A stretch of DNA of 64,000 nucleotides from assembly GCF_007290395.2 (NCBI RefSeq), contig NZ_CP041656.2, positions 6,791,501 through 6,855,500 on the forward strand, read 5' to 3'. Position 1 is the first letter of the stretch, and the number at the start of each line of letters is the position of its first letter. Origin of the DNA: Bradyrhizobium cosmicum. GTDB taxonomy: Bacteria; Pseudomonadota; Alphaproteobacteria; Rhizobiales; Xanthobacteraceae. A model generated the notes under the pieces. That model searched no databases, was not told the origin of the DNA, and saw nothing but the letters and a program-made list of their open reading frames with translations. A program made the position numbers and the translations under genes. Shown here in pieces: positions 53,748-61,105 of this stretch.

Positions 53748-53800
53748 GTCGGTTTCTCCAATGGACTTCAGGCACTGAGGCAGCGCAATGCGCCGGTCGC

Positions 53801-54418
53801 TCAGTCTTTCGATTTGGGCGTCTGGAAGACGGTGTTCAGCGTCACGATCTCGCCGAGGCTGGCATAGCGCGGTCCGCCGATACGCGCGATCGGGTCGAGC
53901 GCCTTGGTCTCGACCTTGCCGTCGTTCACGAGACCGTCGCGCAGATGGAACATCACGACCTCGCCGACGATCAGCCGGCTCTTGGCATCGCCGAATTCGA
54001 GGCACTGCCGGAAGCGGCACTCCATCGCGACCGGCGCTGCAGCCAGCCGCGGCACCTTGATGCGCTCGCTCGCGAGCGTCTCCAGCCCGAGATGCTCGAC
54101 CTCGCTGACTTCAGGGGGATGCTCGACGGAGCTGTCGTGCACCGCGGACATCAGCGGGGTGTCGGCGATATGGATCACATATTCCTCTGTATCGAGGATG
54201 TTGTGCGCGGTGTCTTTGTAGTTTGCGCCCTTGCGGCCGACGCTGATGGCAAGCATCGGCGGCTTCTGCGAGACGAAGGTGAAGGCGCTGAACGGCGCGA
54301 GGTTGAGCACGCTGGAGCGCGACAGGCTCGTCACCCAGGCGATCGGGCGCGGCACCACGATGCCGGTCATCAGCCGGTAGATGCGCTCCGCGCCGAGCTC
54401 GGTGGGGTCGATCCGCAT
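53801..54418 (-). CDS. flavin-reductase-like FMN-binding protein
   Basis: The 205-residue split-barrel protein has YRLMTGIVVPRPIAWVTSLS and NLAPFSAFTFVSQKPPMLAI, the flavin-reductase signature, and EYVIHIADTPLMSAVHDSS. Members supply reduced FMN to two-component monooxygenases or act as oxidoreductases. It follows the binding-protein gene by three bases in the IclR-linked operon. No oxygenase subunit is in the operon, so either its partner is elsewhere or it acts alone. Confidence 0.9.
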   Translation of the reverse strand: MRIDPTELGAERIYRLMTGIVVPRPIAWVTSLSRSSVLNLAPFSAFTFVSQKPPMLAISVGRKGANYKDTAHNILDTEEYVIHIADTPLMSAVHDSSVEHPPEVSEVEHLGLETLASERIKVPRLAAAPVAMECRFRQCLEFGDAKSRLIVGEVVMFHLRDGLVNDGKVETKALDPIARIGGPRYASLGEIVTLNTVFQTPKSKD

Positions 54419-54421
54419 TGC

Positions 54422-55387
54422 TCAATCAGCCTTGATGTTGGCCTTGCGCACGACCGGGATCCACTTGGCGTCCTCGCGCTCGAGATAGGCCTTGAACTCG
54501 CCCGGCGTCATCGCGACGGCTTCGCCGCCGAGCTTCTCGAACTTGTCGACCACGCCGGGGTCTTTCAGGATCGCGACCAGCGTCTCGTGCAGCTTGTCGA
54601 TGACAGGCGCCGGCGTGCCCGCGGGCGCGAACAGGCCGGTGAAGGTCTGACCATCAAAGTCCTTGTAGCCGAGCTCGGCGAAGGTCGGGACGTCAGGCAG
54701 CGACTTCAGGCGGTGCGGACTGGTGACGGCGAGTGCGCGGAACAGGCCGGCCTTGATGTGCTGCAGGCTGACCGTGAGCTGGTCGAATGCAAACTGCACC
54801 TGGCCGCCGAGCAGATCGTTGATCGCAGGCGCGTTGCCGCGGTAGTGCGCGGTGACCCATTGCAGCTCGAGGCTAGACTGCATCAGCTCGCTGAGCAGAT
54901 GGTTGGTGGTGCCGGGGCCCGGCGAGGCCATGGTCAGCTTGCCGGGGTCGCGCTTGGCGAGCTCGATGAATTCTTTGAAAGTGTTGGCCTGCACCGACGG
55001 ATGGACCTCGAGCACCAGCGGCGTCATCGAGATCGTCGAGATCGGCATGAAGTCCTTTTTCCAGTTATAGGCTTCGCGCTTGTTGATCTCGGTCGCAAAC
55101 AGCACCGGGCCGTTGGCGCCGACGAACAGCGTGTAGCCGTCGGGCGCCGACTTGGCGAAGGCTTCGCCCGCGATCATGCCGCCGGCGCCGGCCTTGTTCT
55201 CGATGATGAAGGGCTGGCCGAGCTTTTCCTGGAGCTTGTCGGCGACGATGCGCGCCGCGCTGTCGACATTGCCGCCGGCCGGATAAGGCACGATCAGCTT
55301 GACGCTGCGCGCCGGCCATTGCTGGGCCGAAGCGGACCCAGCCAGCATCGCAGTGACAGCGGCGATGGCAATCCAGATTAATCTCAT
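54422..55387 (-). CDS. tripartite tricarboxylate transporter (TctC/Bug) binding protein
   Basis: The 321-residue periplasmic protein has a signal peptide (MRLIWIAIAAVTAMLAGSAS, cleaved near ASAQQ), then WPARSVKLIVPYPAGGNVDS, FIIENKAGAGGMIAGEAFAK, DGYTLFVGANGPVLF and LPDVPTFAELGYKDFDGQTF. This is the Bug/TctC family, receptors for carboxylates and aromatics. GGGAGG precedes the ATG at 55387. It is the first gene of the operon, divergent from iclR. The TctA and TctB membrane genes are not in this window; orphan receptors are common in this group. Confidence 0.93.
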   Translation of the reverse strand: MRLIWIAIAAVTAMLAGSASAQQWPARSVKLIVPYPAGGNVDSAARIVADKLQEKLGQPFIIENKAGAGGMIAGEAFAKSAPDGYTLFVGANGPVLFATEINKREAYNWKKDFMPISTISMTPLVLEVHPSVQANTFKEFIELAKRDPGKLTMASPGPGTTNHLLSELMQSSLELQWVTAHYRGNAPAINDLLGGQVQFAFDQLTVSLQHIKAGLFRALAVTSPHRLKSLPDVPTFAELGYKDFDGQTFTGLFAPAGTPAPVIDKLHETLVAILKDPGVVDKFEKLGGEAVAMTPGEFKAYLEREDAKWIPVVRKANIKAD

Positions 55388-55504
55388 GTTAACCTCCCGA
55401 CGGCGCTTCCAATTTCCATGCGAGTGCCCCGACGTCGTGCAGGGCATCCCAACGGAAGCGCAATCTCCAGATGCGGGCTTTACCTGTCGAGTGAATTGTG
55501 GCGT

Positions 55505-55527
55505 TCTTGTCCATATTATGGACAAGA
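55505..55527. promoter_or_regulatory. 23-bp perfect palindrome overlapping the IclR start codon
   Basis: The arms CTTGTCCATA and TATGGACAAG pair exactly around a central T, and the outermost T/A extends the symmetry to 11 bases each side. The IclR start codon (55518-55520) lies inside the right arm. IclR-family dimers bind palindromes of this length and type, so this is a strong candidate autoregulatory operator that could also control the divergent catabolic operon starting at 55387. Binding is inferred. Confidence 0.75.
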
Positions 55528-56309
55528 GAGCTTTGTCAAAATCAGCGGTCGAACCGCGACAAGGCGCGCAGGCAATCCGGCGCGCGCTCGCGGTGCTGCG
55601 CATTCTTGCCGCAGGCCGTGAAGATGGTGTGCCATTGGCCGAGGTCGTACGCGCCACCGGCCTCACACGTCCGACCGTGCATCGCATCATCCACGTGCTG
55701 ATCGAGGAAGGCATCGTGGAACGGCACGACAGAACCGGCCGCTACGCGATCGGAAACCAGGTGCCTGAACTGGCGCTTGCGCGAGCGCGGCCGTCGCGGC
55801 TGCTGGTCGCCGCCAGTCCGTCGCTGCGGCGCGCCTCCACCGAGATCGGCGACACGCTGTTCCTGACGATGCGGACCGGCAACGACACGCTATGCGTCGA
55901 TCGCAGGATCGGCATCTATCCGATCCAGGTGCTGTCGATCGAGGTCGGCGCGCGCCGGCCGCTCGGCGTCAGCAGCGCCGGCGTCGCCATCCTCGCCGCG
56001 ATGCCGGCTCCGGATGCGCGAAAAATCGTCGCAGCCAACGAGAAGAGATTCGAAGCCTACCAGACCGACGCTGCGTCGGTGATGAGCCAGGTCACGACGG
56101 CGCGGAAGCGTGGATACAATATGAGAGAAATCGGCCTCGTGCAGGGCACCAAGTCGATCTCGACCTGGATCAAGACCCCGGATGGGCAGCCGGCCGCAGC
56201 GATGACCGTCTCCGCCGTTCGGACGAGGCTCGGGCCAAGGCGGGAGCAGGAGGTTGCGGAGATCCTACTGCGCGAGGCGCGGATCATCGAGCAGGCGATA
56301 CGGGGTTAG
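55518..56309 (+). CDS. IclR-family transcriptional regulator
   Basis: The 263-residue regulator has an N-terminal winged helix (AIRRALAVLRILAAGREDGV; LAEVVRATGLTRPTVHRIIH) and a C-terminal ligand domain (VDRRIGIYPIQVLSIEVGAR; RPLGVSSAGVAILAAMPAPD; ARKRGYNMREIGLVQGTKSI). No earlier ATG lies near the helix-turn-helix, and 55518 has no good ribosome site, so the message may be leaderless or poorly translated. It is divergent from the six-gene catabolic operon and is its probable regulator, with a catabolic intermediate as likely ligand. Confidence 0.92.
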   Translation: MDKRALSKSAVEPRQGAQAIRRALAVLRILAAGREDGVPLAEVVRATGLTRPTVHRIIHVLIEEGIVERHDRTGRYAIGNQVPELALARARPSRLLVAASPSLRRASTEIGDTLFLTMRTGNDTLCVDRRIGIYPIQVLSIEVGARRPLGVSSAGVAILAAMPAPDARKIVAANEKRFEAYQTDAASVMSQVTTARKRGYNMREIGLVQGTKSISTWIKTPDGQPAAAMTVSAVRTRLGPRREQEVAEILLREARIIEQAIRG

Positions 56310-56340
56310 CGCTGTCGGCTAACACGGACGGCGCTTCTTC

Positions 56341-56478
56341 GCCTCTCCCCGCCTGCGGGGAGAGGCCGGAATTTGCGTGCAAATTCCGGGTGAGGGGGAG
56401 TCTCCGCAAACTCAACTCTCACCGTCCCCGCGGAGAATCCCCCTCACCCCAACCCTCTCCCCGCAAGCGGGGAGAGGG
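56341..56478. repeat. composite intergenic repeat of nested hairpins
   Basis: It contains GCCTCTCCCCGCCTGCGGGGAGAGGC (as two 11-bp arms, 56341-56366), then CGGAATTTG/CAAATTCCG (56367-56388), then an outer pair GGTGAGGGGGA...TCTCCG with CGGAGA...TCCCCCTCACC, and finally CCCTCTCCCCG/CGGGGAGAGGG around CAAG (56453-56478). The first and last units equal the hairpin at 7834-7859. It lies 31 bases after the iclR stop and could terminate it. The rest of the 256-base gap up to metY holds nothing I can name. Confidence 0.85.
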
Positions 56479-56565
56479 GGCGCGCCACCGCTGTCAATGG
56501 GCTGACTTGGCCCGCCATTTTGTGGCACAAGGGCCGCCATCGCCGACCGACCCACGAGGCCAAGC

Positions 56566-57861
56566 ATGCCCGCGCCGAAACCGCCTGCCTTCGAGACCCT
56601 GAGCCTGCATGCGGGCCAGCATCCGGATCCCGCGACCGGCGCCCGCGCTGTGCCGATCTACCAGACCACGTCCTACGTGTTCCAGGATTCCGACCACGCC
56701 GCCGCTCTGTTCAACCTGGAGCGCGCCGGCCACATCTACACGCGCATTTCGAACCCGACCACCGGCGTGCTGGAGGAGCGGCTCGCGGCGCTGGAGGGCG
56801 GCGTCGGCGCGATCTGCACCGCGAGCGGCATGGCCGCGCTGCATCTGGCCATCGCGACATTGCTCAATGCCGGCGATCACATCGTGGCATCGAGCTCGCT
56901 CTATGGCGGCACCATCAACCTCCTGGCGCACACGCTGCCGCGCTTCGGCATCACCACCACCTTCGTGAAGCCGCGCGACCACGACGCGTTCCGCGCAGCG
57001 ATCAAGCCGAACACGAAGCTGGTGATCGGCGAGACCATCGGCAATCCCGGGCTCGAAGTGCTCGACATCCCCAAGGTCGCAGCGATCGCGCATGACGCGA
57101 AGATTCCGCTGCTGATCGATAACACCTTTGCCACGCCCTATCTCAGCCGCCCGATCGAGCTCGGGGCCGACATCGTGATGCACTCGGCGACAAAATGGAT
57201 CGGCGGCCACGGCATCGCGATCGGCGGCGCCCTCATCGACGGCGGCCACTTCGACTGGCGTGCGTCCGGAAAGTTCGGCGTGCTGACCGAGCCCTATGGC
57301 GGCTATCACGGCATCGTCTTCGACGAGCAGTTCGGCACCGCCGCCTTCATCATGCGTGCGCGCACCGAAGGCCTGCGCGATTTCGGCGCCTGCCTGTCGC
57401 CGACCAACGCATTCCAGCTGCTGCAGGGCGTCGAGACGCTGGGCGTGCGCATGGACCGCCACATCCAGAATACGCACCTCGTGCTGGAAGCCCTGAAGTC
57501 GAACAAGGCCGTCGACTGGGTGCTGCATCCCTCGATGGAAGACCACGCGGACTATCAGCTGGCAAAGCAATTGCTGCCGCGCGGCGCCGGCTCGATCGTC
57601 TCCTTCGGCATCAAGGGCGGGCGGCCCGCGGGACGCAAGTTCATCGAATCGCTGCGCATGATCAGCCATCTTGCCAATGTCGGCGACGCCAAGACGCTGG
57701 TGATCCACCCCGCCTCGACCACGCATCAACAGATGGACGCCGAGCAGCTCAAGGCGGCCGGCATCGGCGAGGAACTGGTGCGGCTGTCGGTCGGCATCGA
57801 GACGGCCTCAGACATCATCGACGATCTCTCCCAGGCGCTGCGCATCTCGCAAAAGGTTTGA
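56566..57861 (+). CDS. metY: O-acetylhomoserine aminocarboxypropyltransferase (sulfhydrylase)
   Basis: The 431-residue PLP enzyme converts O-acetylhomoserine plus sulfide to homocysteine. It has FETLSLHAGQHPDPATGARA, VPIYQTTSYVFQDSDHAAAL, YTRISNPTTGVLEERLAALE, GALALASGMAA-like TASGMAALHLAIATLL, DNTFATPYLSRPIELGADIV and the PLP lysine in MHSATKWIGGHG. Length and the C-terminal LVRLSVGIETASDIIDDL fit MetY. The hydrolase gene starts four bases after its stop, so the two are co-transcribed. No SAM riboswitch is visible upstream. Confidence 0.94.
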   Translation: MPAPKPPAFETLSLHAGQHPDPATGARAVPIYQTTSYVFQDSDHAAALFNLERAGHIYTRISNPTTGVLEERLAALEGGVGAICTASGMAALHLAIATLLNAGDHIVASSSLYGGTINLLAHTLPRFGITTTFVKPRDHDAFRAAIKPNTKLVIGETIGNPGLEVLDIPKVAAIAHDAKIPLLIDNTFATPYLSRPIELGADIVMHSATKWIGGHGIAIGGALIDGGHFDWRASGKFGVLTEPYGGYHGIVFDEQFGTAAFIMRARTEGLRDFGACLSPTNAFQLLQGVETLGVRMDRHIQNTHLVLEALKSNKAVDWVLHPSMEDHADYQLAKQLLPRGAGSIVSFGIKGGRPAGRKFIESLRMISHLANVGDAKTLVIHPASTTHQQMDAEQLKAAGIGEELVRLSVGIETASDIIDDLSQALRISQKV

Positions 57862-57865
57862 GACC

Positions 57866-58648
57866 ATGAAGCTCTCCGTCAACGGCGCCGAGGTGTTTGT
57901 CGCAACCGGCGGCCGCGAATTCGACAAGTCCCTGCCCGCGGTGGTCTTCATCCACGGCGCCGGCTTCGACCGTTCGACCTGGGCGCTGCATACGCGCTGG
58001 TTCGCCCATCACGGCTTTGGCGTGCTGGCGCCTGACATGCCCGGCCACGGCCGCTCGGCCGGGCCTTCGCTGTCATCCATCGCGGAGATGGCCGACTGGA
58101 CCGCAGCATTGCTCGATGCCGCCGGCGTGGCGAAAGCACACCTGATCGGCCACTCCATGGGATCGCTGATCTCGCTGGAGACCGCCGCGCGCCATCCCGG
58201 CAAGGTCTCCGCACTGAGCCTGATCGGCACCGCCGCGACCATGACGGTCGGCCCCGACCTGCTCAAGGCCGCCGAGGCCAACTCGCAGGACGCCAACGAC
58301 ATGGTCTCGATCTGGGGCCTCGGCTTCAATGCCGAGCTCGGCGGCAGCCTCGCGCCGGGCCTGTGGATGCACGGCGGGGCGCAGGCTGTGCTGAAGCATT
58401 GCGAGCCGGGCGTCCTGTTCAAGGATCTGTCCGCCTGCAACGCCTACGCGAATGCGCTGACCGCTGCCGCGAGCGTGAAGGTGCCGACCACGCTCATCCT
58501 CGGTGAACGCGACATGATGACACCGGCGAAGGCCGGCAAGGCGCTTGCGGCGGCGATCCCGCATGCGAAGACCGTCGTGGTGCCGGGCGCCGGCCACATG
58601 ATCATGGCCGAGCGCCCGGATGAGTTGCTGGCAGCGCTGCGAGGCTGA
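57866..58648 (+). CDS. alpha/beta hydrolase
   Basis: The 260-residue hydrolase has VVFIHGAGFDRSTWALHTRW (oxyanion), LAPDMPGHGRSAGPSLSSIA, the nucleophile elbow HLIGHSMGSLISLETAARHP (Ser in GHSMG), the acid in LILGERDMMTP and the His in VVPGAGHMIMAERPD. All three catalytic residues are present. It is encoded directly after metY with four bases between, which hints at a role on an acyl or thioester compound in sulfur metabolism, but this is only context. It ends at a strong palindrome shared with ssuA. Confidence 0.9.
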   Translation: MKLSVNGAEVFVATGGREFDKSLPAVVFIHGAGFDRSTWALHTRWFAHHGFGVLAPDMPGHGRSAGPSLSSIAEMADWTAALLDAAGVAKAHLIGHSMGSLISLETAARHPGKVSALSLIGTAATMTVGPDLLKAAEANSQDANDMVSIWGLGFNAELGGSLAPGLWMHGGAQAVLKHCEPGVLFKDLSACNAYANALTAAASVKVPTTLILGERDMMTPAKAGKALAAAIPHAKTVVVPGAGHMIMAERPDELLAALRG

Positions 58649-58665
58649 CGACCCAAGCCACGAGC

Positions 58666-58749
58666 GTCATGGCCGGGCTTGTCCCGGCCATCCACGTCTG
58701 GCCACGCGGAGCGAAGAACGTGGATGCCCGGGACAAGCCCGGGCATGAC
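58666..58749. repeat. inverted repeat between convergent genes, likely bidirectional terminator
   Basis: GTCATGGCCGGGCTTGTCC...CATCCACGT on the left pairs with ACGTGGATG...GGACAAGCCCGGGCATGAC on the right, with few mismatches. Each arm also folds locally (GGCCGGG/CCCGGCC; GCCCGGG/CCCGGGC). It lies 17 bases after the hydrolase stop and six before the ssuA stop, so it can end both transcripts. The hairpin at 2051-2073 is a related half. Confidence 0.85.
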
Positions 58750-58755
58750 GACAAC

Positions 58756-59709
58756 TCAGGAGCCCGGCGTCCACTTCCAGACGATGTCGGAGACGTTGAC
58801 CGGCTTCGGGATCAGGCCGAGCTTTGCAAAACGGTCGGCCACGGCCTGCTGGCTCTTGATCACTTCGGAATCGACCGGCACGATCCGGTAGTTCGAGCGG
58901 TCGACGAAGCGATTGATCGCTTCGAGATCGACACCGGTCGCTTCGGCCTGCGCCTTCGCCACCTCCGCGTGATGCGAATCCGCCCACACGCCTTCCGATG
59001 CGAACGTCGTGTTGAGCTTGGCGACCAGGGATGGATATTTTTCGACGAAGTCGGTGCCGGCGATATAGAAGGCGTTCGGCTGATGGACGTCCTTGTCGAG
59101 AGCGATCACTCGCGCATTTTCCTTCAACTCGGCAAGCGCGAAATAGGGATCCCAGATCGACCATGCGTCGACCGACCCTTTCACGAAGGCCGCTGTCGCG
59201 TCGGCCGGTGCAAGCGGTGCCGGCGTGATATCGGTCCACGAAAGACCGGCCTTTTCGAGTGCCGCGACCAGGAGATTGTGCGCGCTCGATCCCTTGCCGA
59301 ACGCGACGCGCTTGCCCTTGAGGTCGGCAAGCGTCTTGATCGAAGAGTCCTTGGGTACAATGATCGCCTGGGTGTTGCCGTCCGACTTCACCGCTGCGAC
59401 GTAGCGGATTCTCGCTCCGCCGGCCTGGGCGAAGATCGGCGGGGCGTCGCCGACATAGCCGAAATCGACACTGCCGACGTTGATGGCCTCCAGCAATGGT
59501 GGGCCGAACTGGAAGTCGATCCACTTGATCTCGATGCCGAGCGGCTTGAAGGCATTTTCGAGCGTCTGGCGCTGGCGCACCGCCGGAAAGAAGCCGCCCT
59601 TCTGCGTGCCGATGCGGATTTCCGCCGGCTTGTCTTCAGCGCGCGCGGGTGCGGCCAAAGCTGTCGCAAGGACGAGTGCCGTGGCGAGAACGTGTCGTCG
59701 GGTGATCAT
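58756..59709 (-). CDS. ssuA: aliphatic sulfonate ABC transporter substrate-binding protein
   Basis: The 317-residue periplasmic protein has a signal peptide (MITRRHVLATALVLATALAA, cleaved near ARAED) and the SsuA blocks IRIGTQKGGFFPAVRQRQTL, IKWIDFQFGPPLLEAINVGS, VDFGYVGDAPPIFAQA, KGKRVAFGKGSSAHNLLVAA and VDAWSIWDPYFALAE. It would capture alkanesulfonates as a sulfur source. The permease and ATPase genes are not adjacent, so it is an orphan or works with a transporter elsewhere. It lies 21 bases after a 73-residue protein gene, preceded by a Cys-rich leader ORF. Confidence 0.92.
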   Translation of the reverse strand: MITRRHVLATALVLATALAAPARAEDKPAEIRIGTQKGGFFPAVRQRQTLENAFKPLGIEIKWIDFQFGPPLLEAINVGSVDFGYVGDAPPIFAQAGGARIRYVAAVKSDGNTQAIIVPKDSSIKTLADLKGKRVAFGKGSSAHNLLVAALEKAGLSWTDITPAPLAPADATAAFVKGSVDAWSIWDPYFALAELKENARVIALDKDVHQPNAFYIAGTDFVEKYPSLVAKLNTTFASEGVWADSHHAEVAKAQAEATGVDLEAINRFVDRSNYRIVPVDSEVIKSQQAVADRFAKLGLIPKPVNVSDIVWKWTPGS

Positions 59710-59730
59710 GACATGGTCCTTTCGGTGAGA

Positions 59731-59952
59731 TCAGTTGGCGAAGAGTTGAGAATTCGCGCGCCCGCCCCGTTCGGCGAACACCGCGCGGGCGGCGCGCTCG
59801 GCCTCGCGCGCCGAGCGGAACTGGCGGCCTTCGAGACTGTCGAACAAGCGCTCGGAGGAGAAGAAGCGGAAGCCGCGATCGTCGCGTGTGATGATGCCGG
59901 CGGCGCGGTCGTGGATCTCGATGATGTAGGCGCTGGACTGGGATTGGGACAT
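59731..59952 (-). CDS. small hypothetical protein ahead of ssuA
   Basis: The 73-residue protein begins MSQSQSSAYIIEIHDRAAGI and continues ITRDDRGFRFFSSERLFDSL, EGRQFRSAREAERAARAVFA. It has no cysteine and no signal peptide, and a beta strand-helix pattern. Its position 21 bases before ssuA, after a leader ORF, suggests a role in the sulfur-starvation response, but no function is known to me. The ribosome site is weak (GAGCAG), and a short hairpin CGCCG/CGGCG lies 12 bases before its ATG. Confidence 0.75.
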   Translation of the reverse strand: MSQSQSSAYIIEIHDRAAGIITRDDRGFRFFSSERLFDSLEGRQFRSAREAERAARAVFAERGGRANSQLFAN

Positions 59953-60023
59953 GGCTGCTCGTTCGCCGGATATCGGCGCTTCCTGTCTGAAATCTTCGGT
60001 GTGGATTTGCTGTTAGGACGCGG

Positions 60024-60083
60024 TCAGCAACAACAGGCGCCGGTGGCCGCCGAGAAACAGCGCCGCGTCATGCATGCGTGCAT
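60024..60083 (-). CDS. candidate Cys-rich leader peptide upstream of the ssuA operon
   Basis: The 19-codon ORF reads MHACMTRRCFSAATGACCC, then TGA; a shorter start at 60071 gives MTRRCFSAATGACCC. Five of 19 codons are Cys, the last three in a row just before the stop. It ends 71 bases before the next gene on the same strand. GACGCGG at 60069-60063 pairs perfectly with CCGCGTC at 60023-60017 immediately after the stop, so a stem would enclose the Cys codons, and a ribosome stalled there would open it. This is the design of a cysteine-responsive attenuator, known from mycobacterial cysteine operons. No strong ribosome site is visible. Confidence 0.6.
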   Translation of the reverse strand: MHACMTRRCFSAATGACCC

Positions 60084-60338
60084 GTTGCCGGGATTGCGCT
60101 GGTGATCGGTTCTCATGTTGCGGCATCTAGCTCGATGAGCAGTTTCGATGCTGCAAATATCGGGCGATTGGCCCGATTGGTCAATGAAATGGCTATCCAT
60201 ATTTGGCCGCGGCGCGCTCGGGCGCTTCTCCCGCCGCAAGCACTGACAGACAGATTCATCTCGCAATGAGTTCAACGCGGGCGCACGGCCGGCATGTTAT
60301 GCTCCCGCCGGCGCAGGTGAGGATTGGGAGGTCCAGGC

Positions 60339-61070
60339 ATGGCGGATGATCTGAAAGGGCGCACGGCGCTCGTCACCGGCGGCTCGCGCGGGATTGGCGC
60401 TGCCGTCTGCCGCGCGCTGGCCGATGCAGGCGCGGCCGTGGCGATCAATTGCCGTGAACGGATCGGACAAGCCGAGCAACTGGCGGGCGAGATCGTCAAG
60501 CGGGGCGGGCGGGCGATCGTGGTTGCAGCCGACGTCTCACAGAGCGAGGCCGTGATGAACATGGTCGAGCGCGTCTCGGCCGGGCTCGGACCGATCGACA
60601 TTCTCGTCAACAATGCCGGCATCGCCATCACCCGCGGCGTCGACGATCTCACCGAGGACGATTTCGACCGGACGATTCTGGTCAATTTGAAATCCGCATT
60701 CCTGTGCACGCAGGCAGTACTGCCGTCGATGCGCGCGCGGAAGTGGGGTCGCATCGTCAACATCTCCTCCGGAGCTGCGCGCGGGGCCGGTTCGATCGGC
60801 CCACACTACAATGCGTCCAAGGCCGGCATGGAAGGCCTCACGCGCGGTTACGCGGCGCGACTGGTGAAGGAAGGCATCACCGTCAACGCGGTGGCGCCGT
60901 CGCTGATCGAGACCGACATGATGAGCGGCCAGCCGCAACTCGTCAGCCGCATCCCGCTCGGCCGCTTCGGCACGGCGGACGAAGTGGCGAAGGCGGTGAT
61001 GCTGCTGGTCGACAATGCCTACATGACCGGACAGACCGTCGCGCTGAGCGGCGGGATGGCGTTCAATTAG
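60339..61070 (+). CDS. 3-oxoacyl-ACP-reductase-like short-chain dehydrogenase
   Basis: The 243-residue SDR has TALVTGGSRGIGAAVCRALA, IDILVNNAGIAITRGVDDLT, the catalytic Ser in GRIVNISSGAARGAG, YxxxK in HYNASKAGMEGLTRGYAARL and the C-terminal GQTVALSGGMAFN. This is the FabG-like set. It is not in a fatty-acid operon, so it is probably an accessory paralogue. GGAGG lies upstream of the ATG at 60339, which excludes the earlier in-frame start at 60324. It is convergent with the triple-barrel gene. Confidence 0.93.
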   Translation: MADDLKGRTALVTGGSRGIGAAVCRALADAGAAVAINCRERIGQAEQLAGEIVKRGGRAIVVAADVSQSEAVMNMVERVSAGLGPIDILVNNAGIAITRGVDDLTEDDFDRTILVNLKSAFLCTQAVLPSMRARKWGRIVNISSGAARGAGSIGPHYNASKAGMEGLTRGYAARLVKEGITVNAVAPSLIETDMMSGQPQLVSRIPLGRFGTADEVAKAVMLLVDNAYMTGQTVALSGGMAFN

Positions 61071-61105
61071 CACCGTTGCCGGGACGAGGTCGGCGCGAAG
61101 AACGG

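Noticed and set aside
52125..53867. 580-codon plus-strand open frame opposite the hydratase and FAH genes
   Set aside because: It is an antisense shadow of two genes with clear catalytic motifs; composition (Arg, Val, Asp, His rich) is typical of reverse frames in high-GC DNA.
56310..56565. Possible SAM-II riboswitch upstream of metY
   Set aside because: The region is filled by nested palindromes and I see no SAM-II core sequence or pseudoknot elements.
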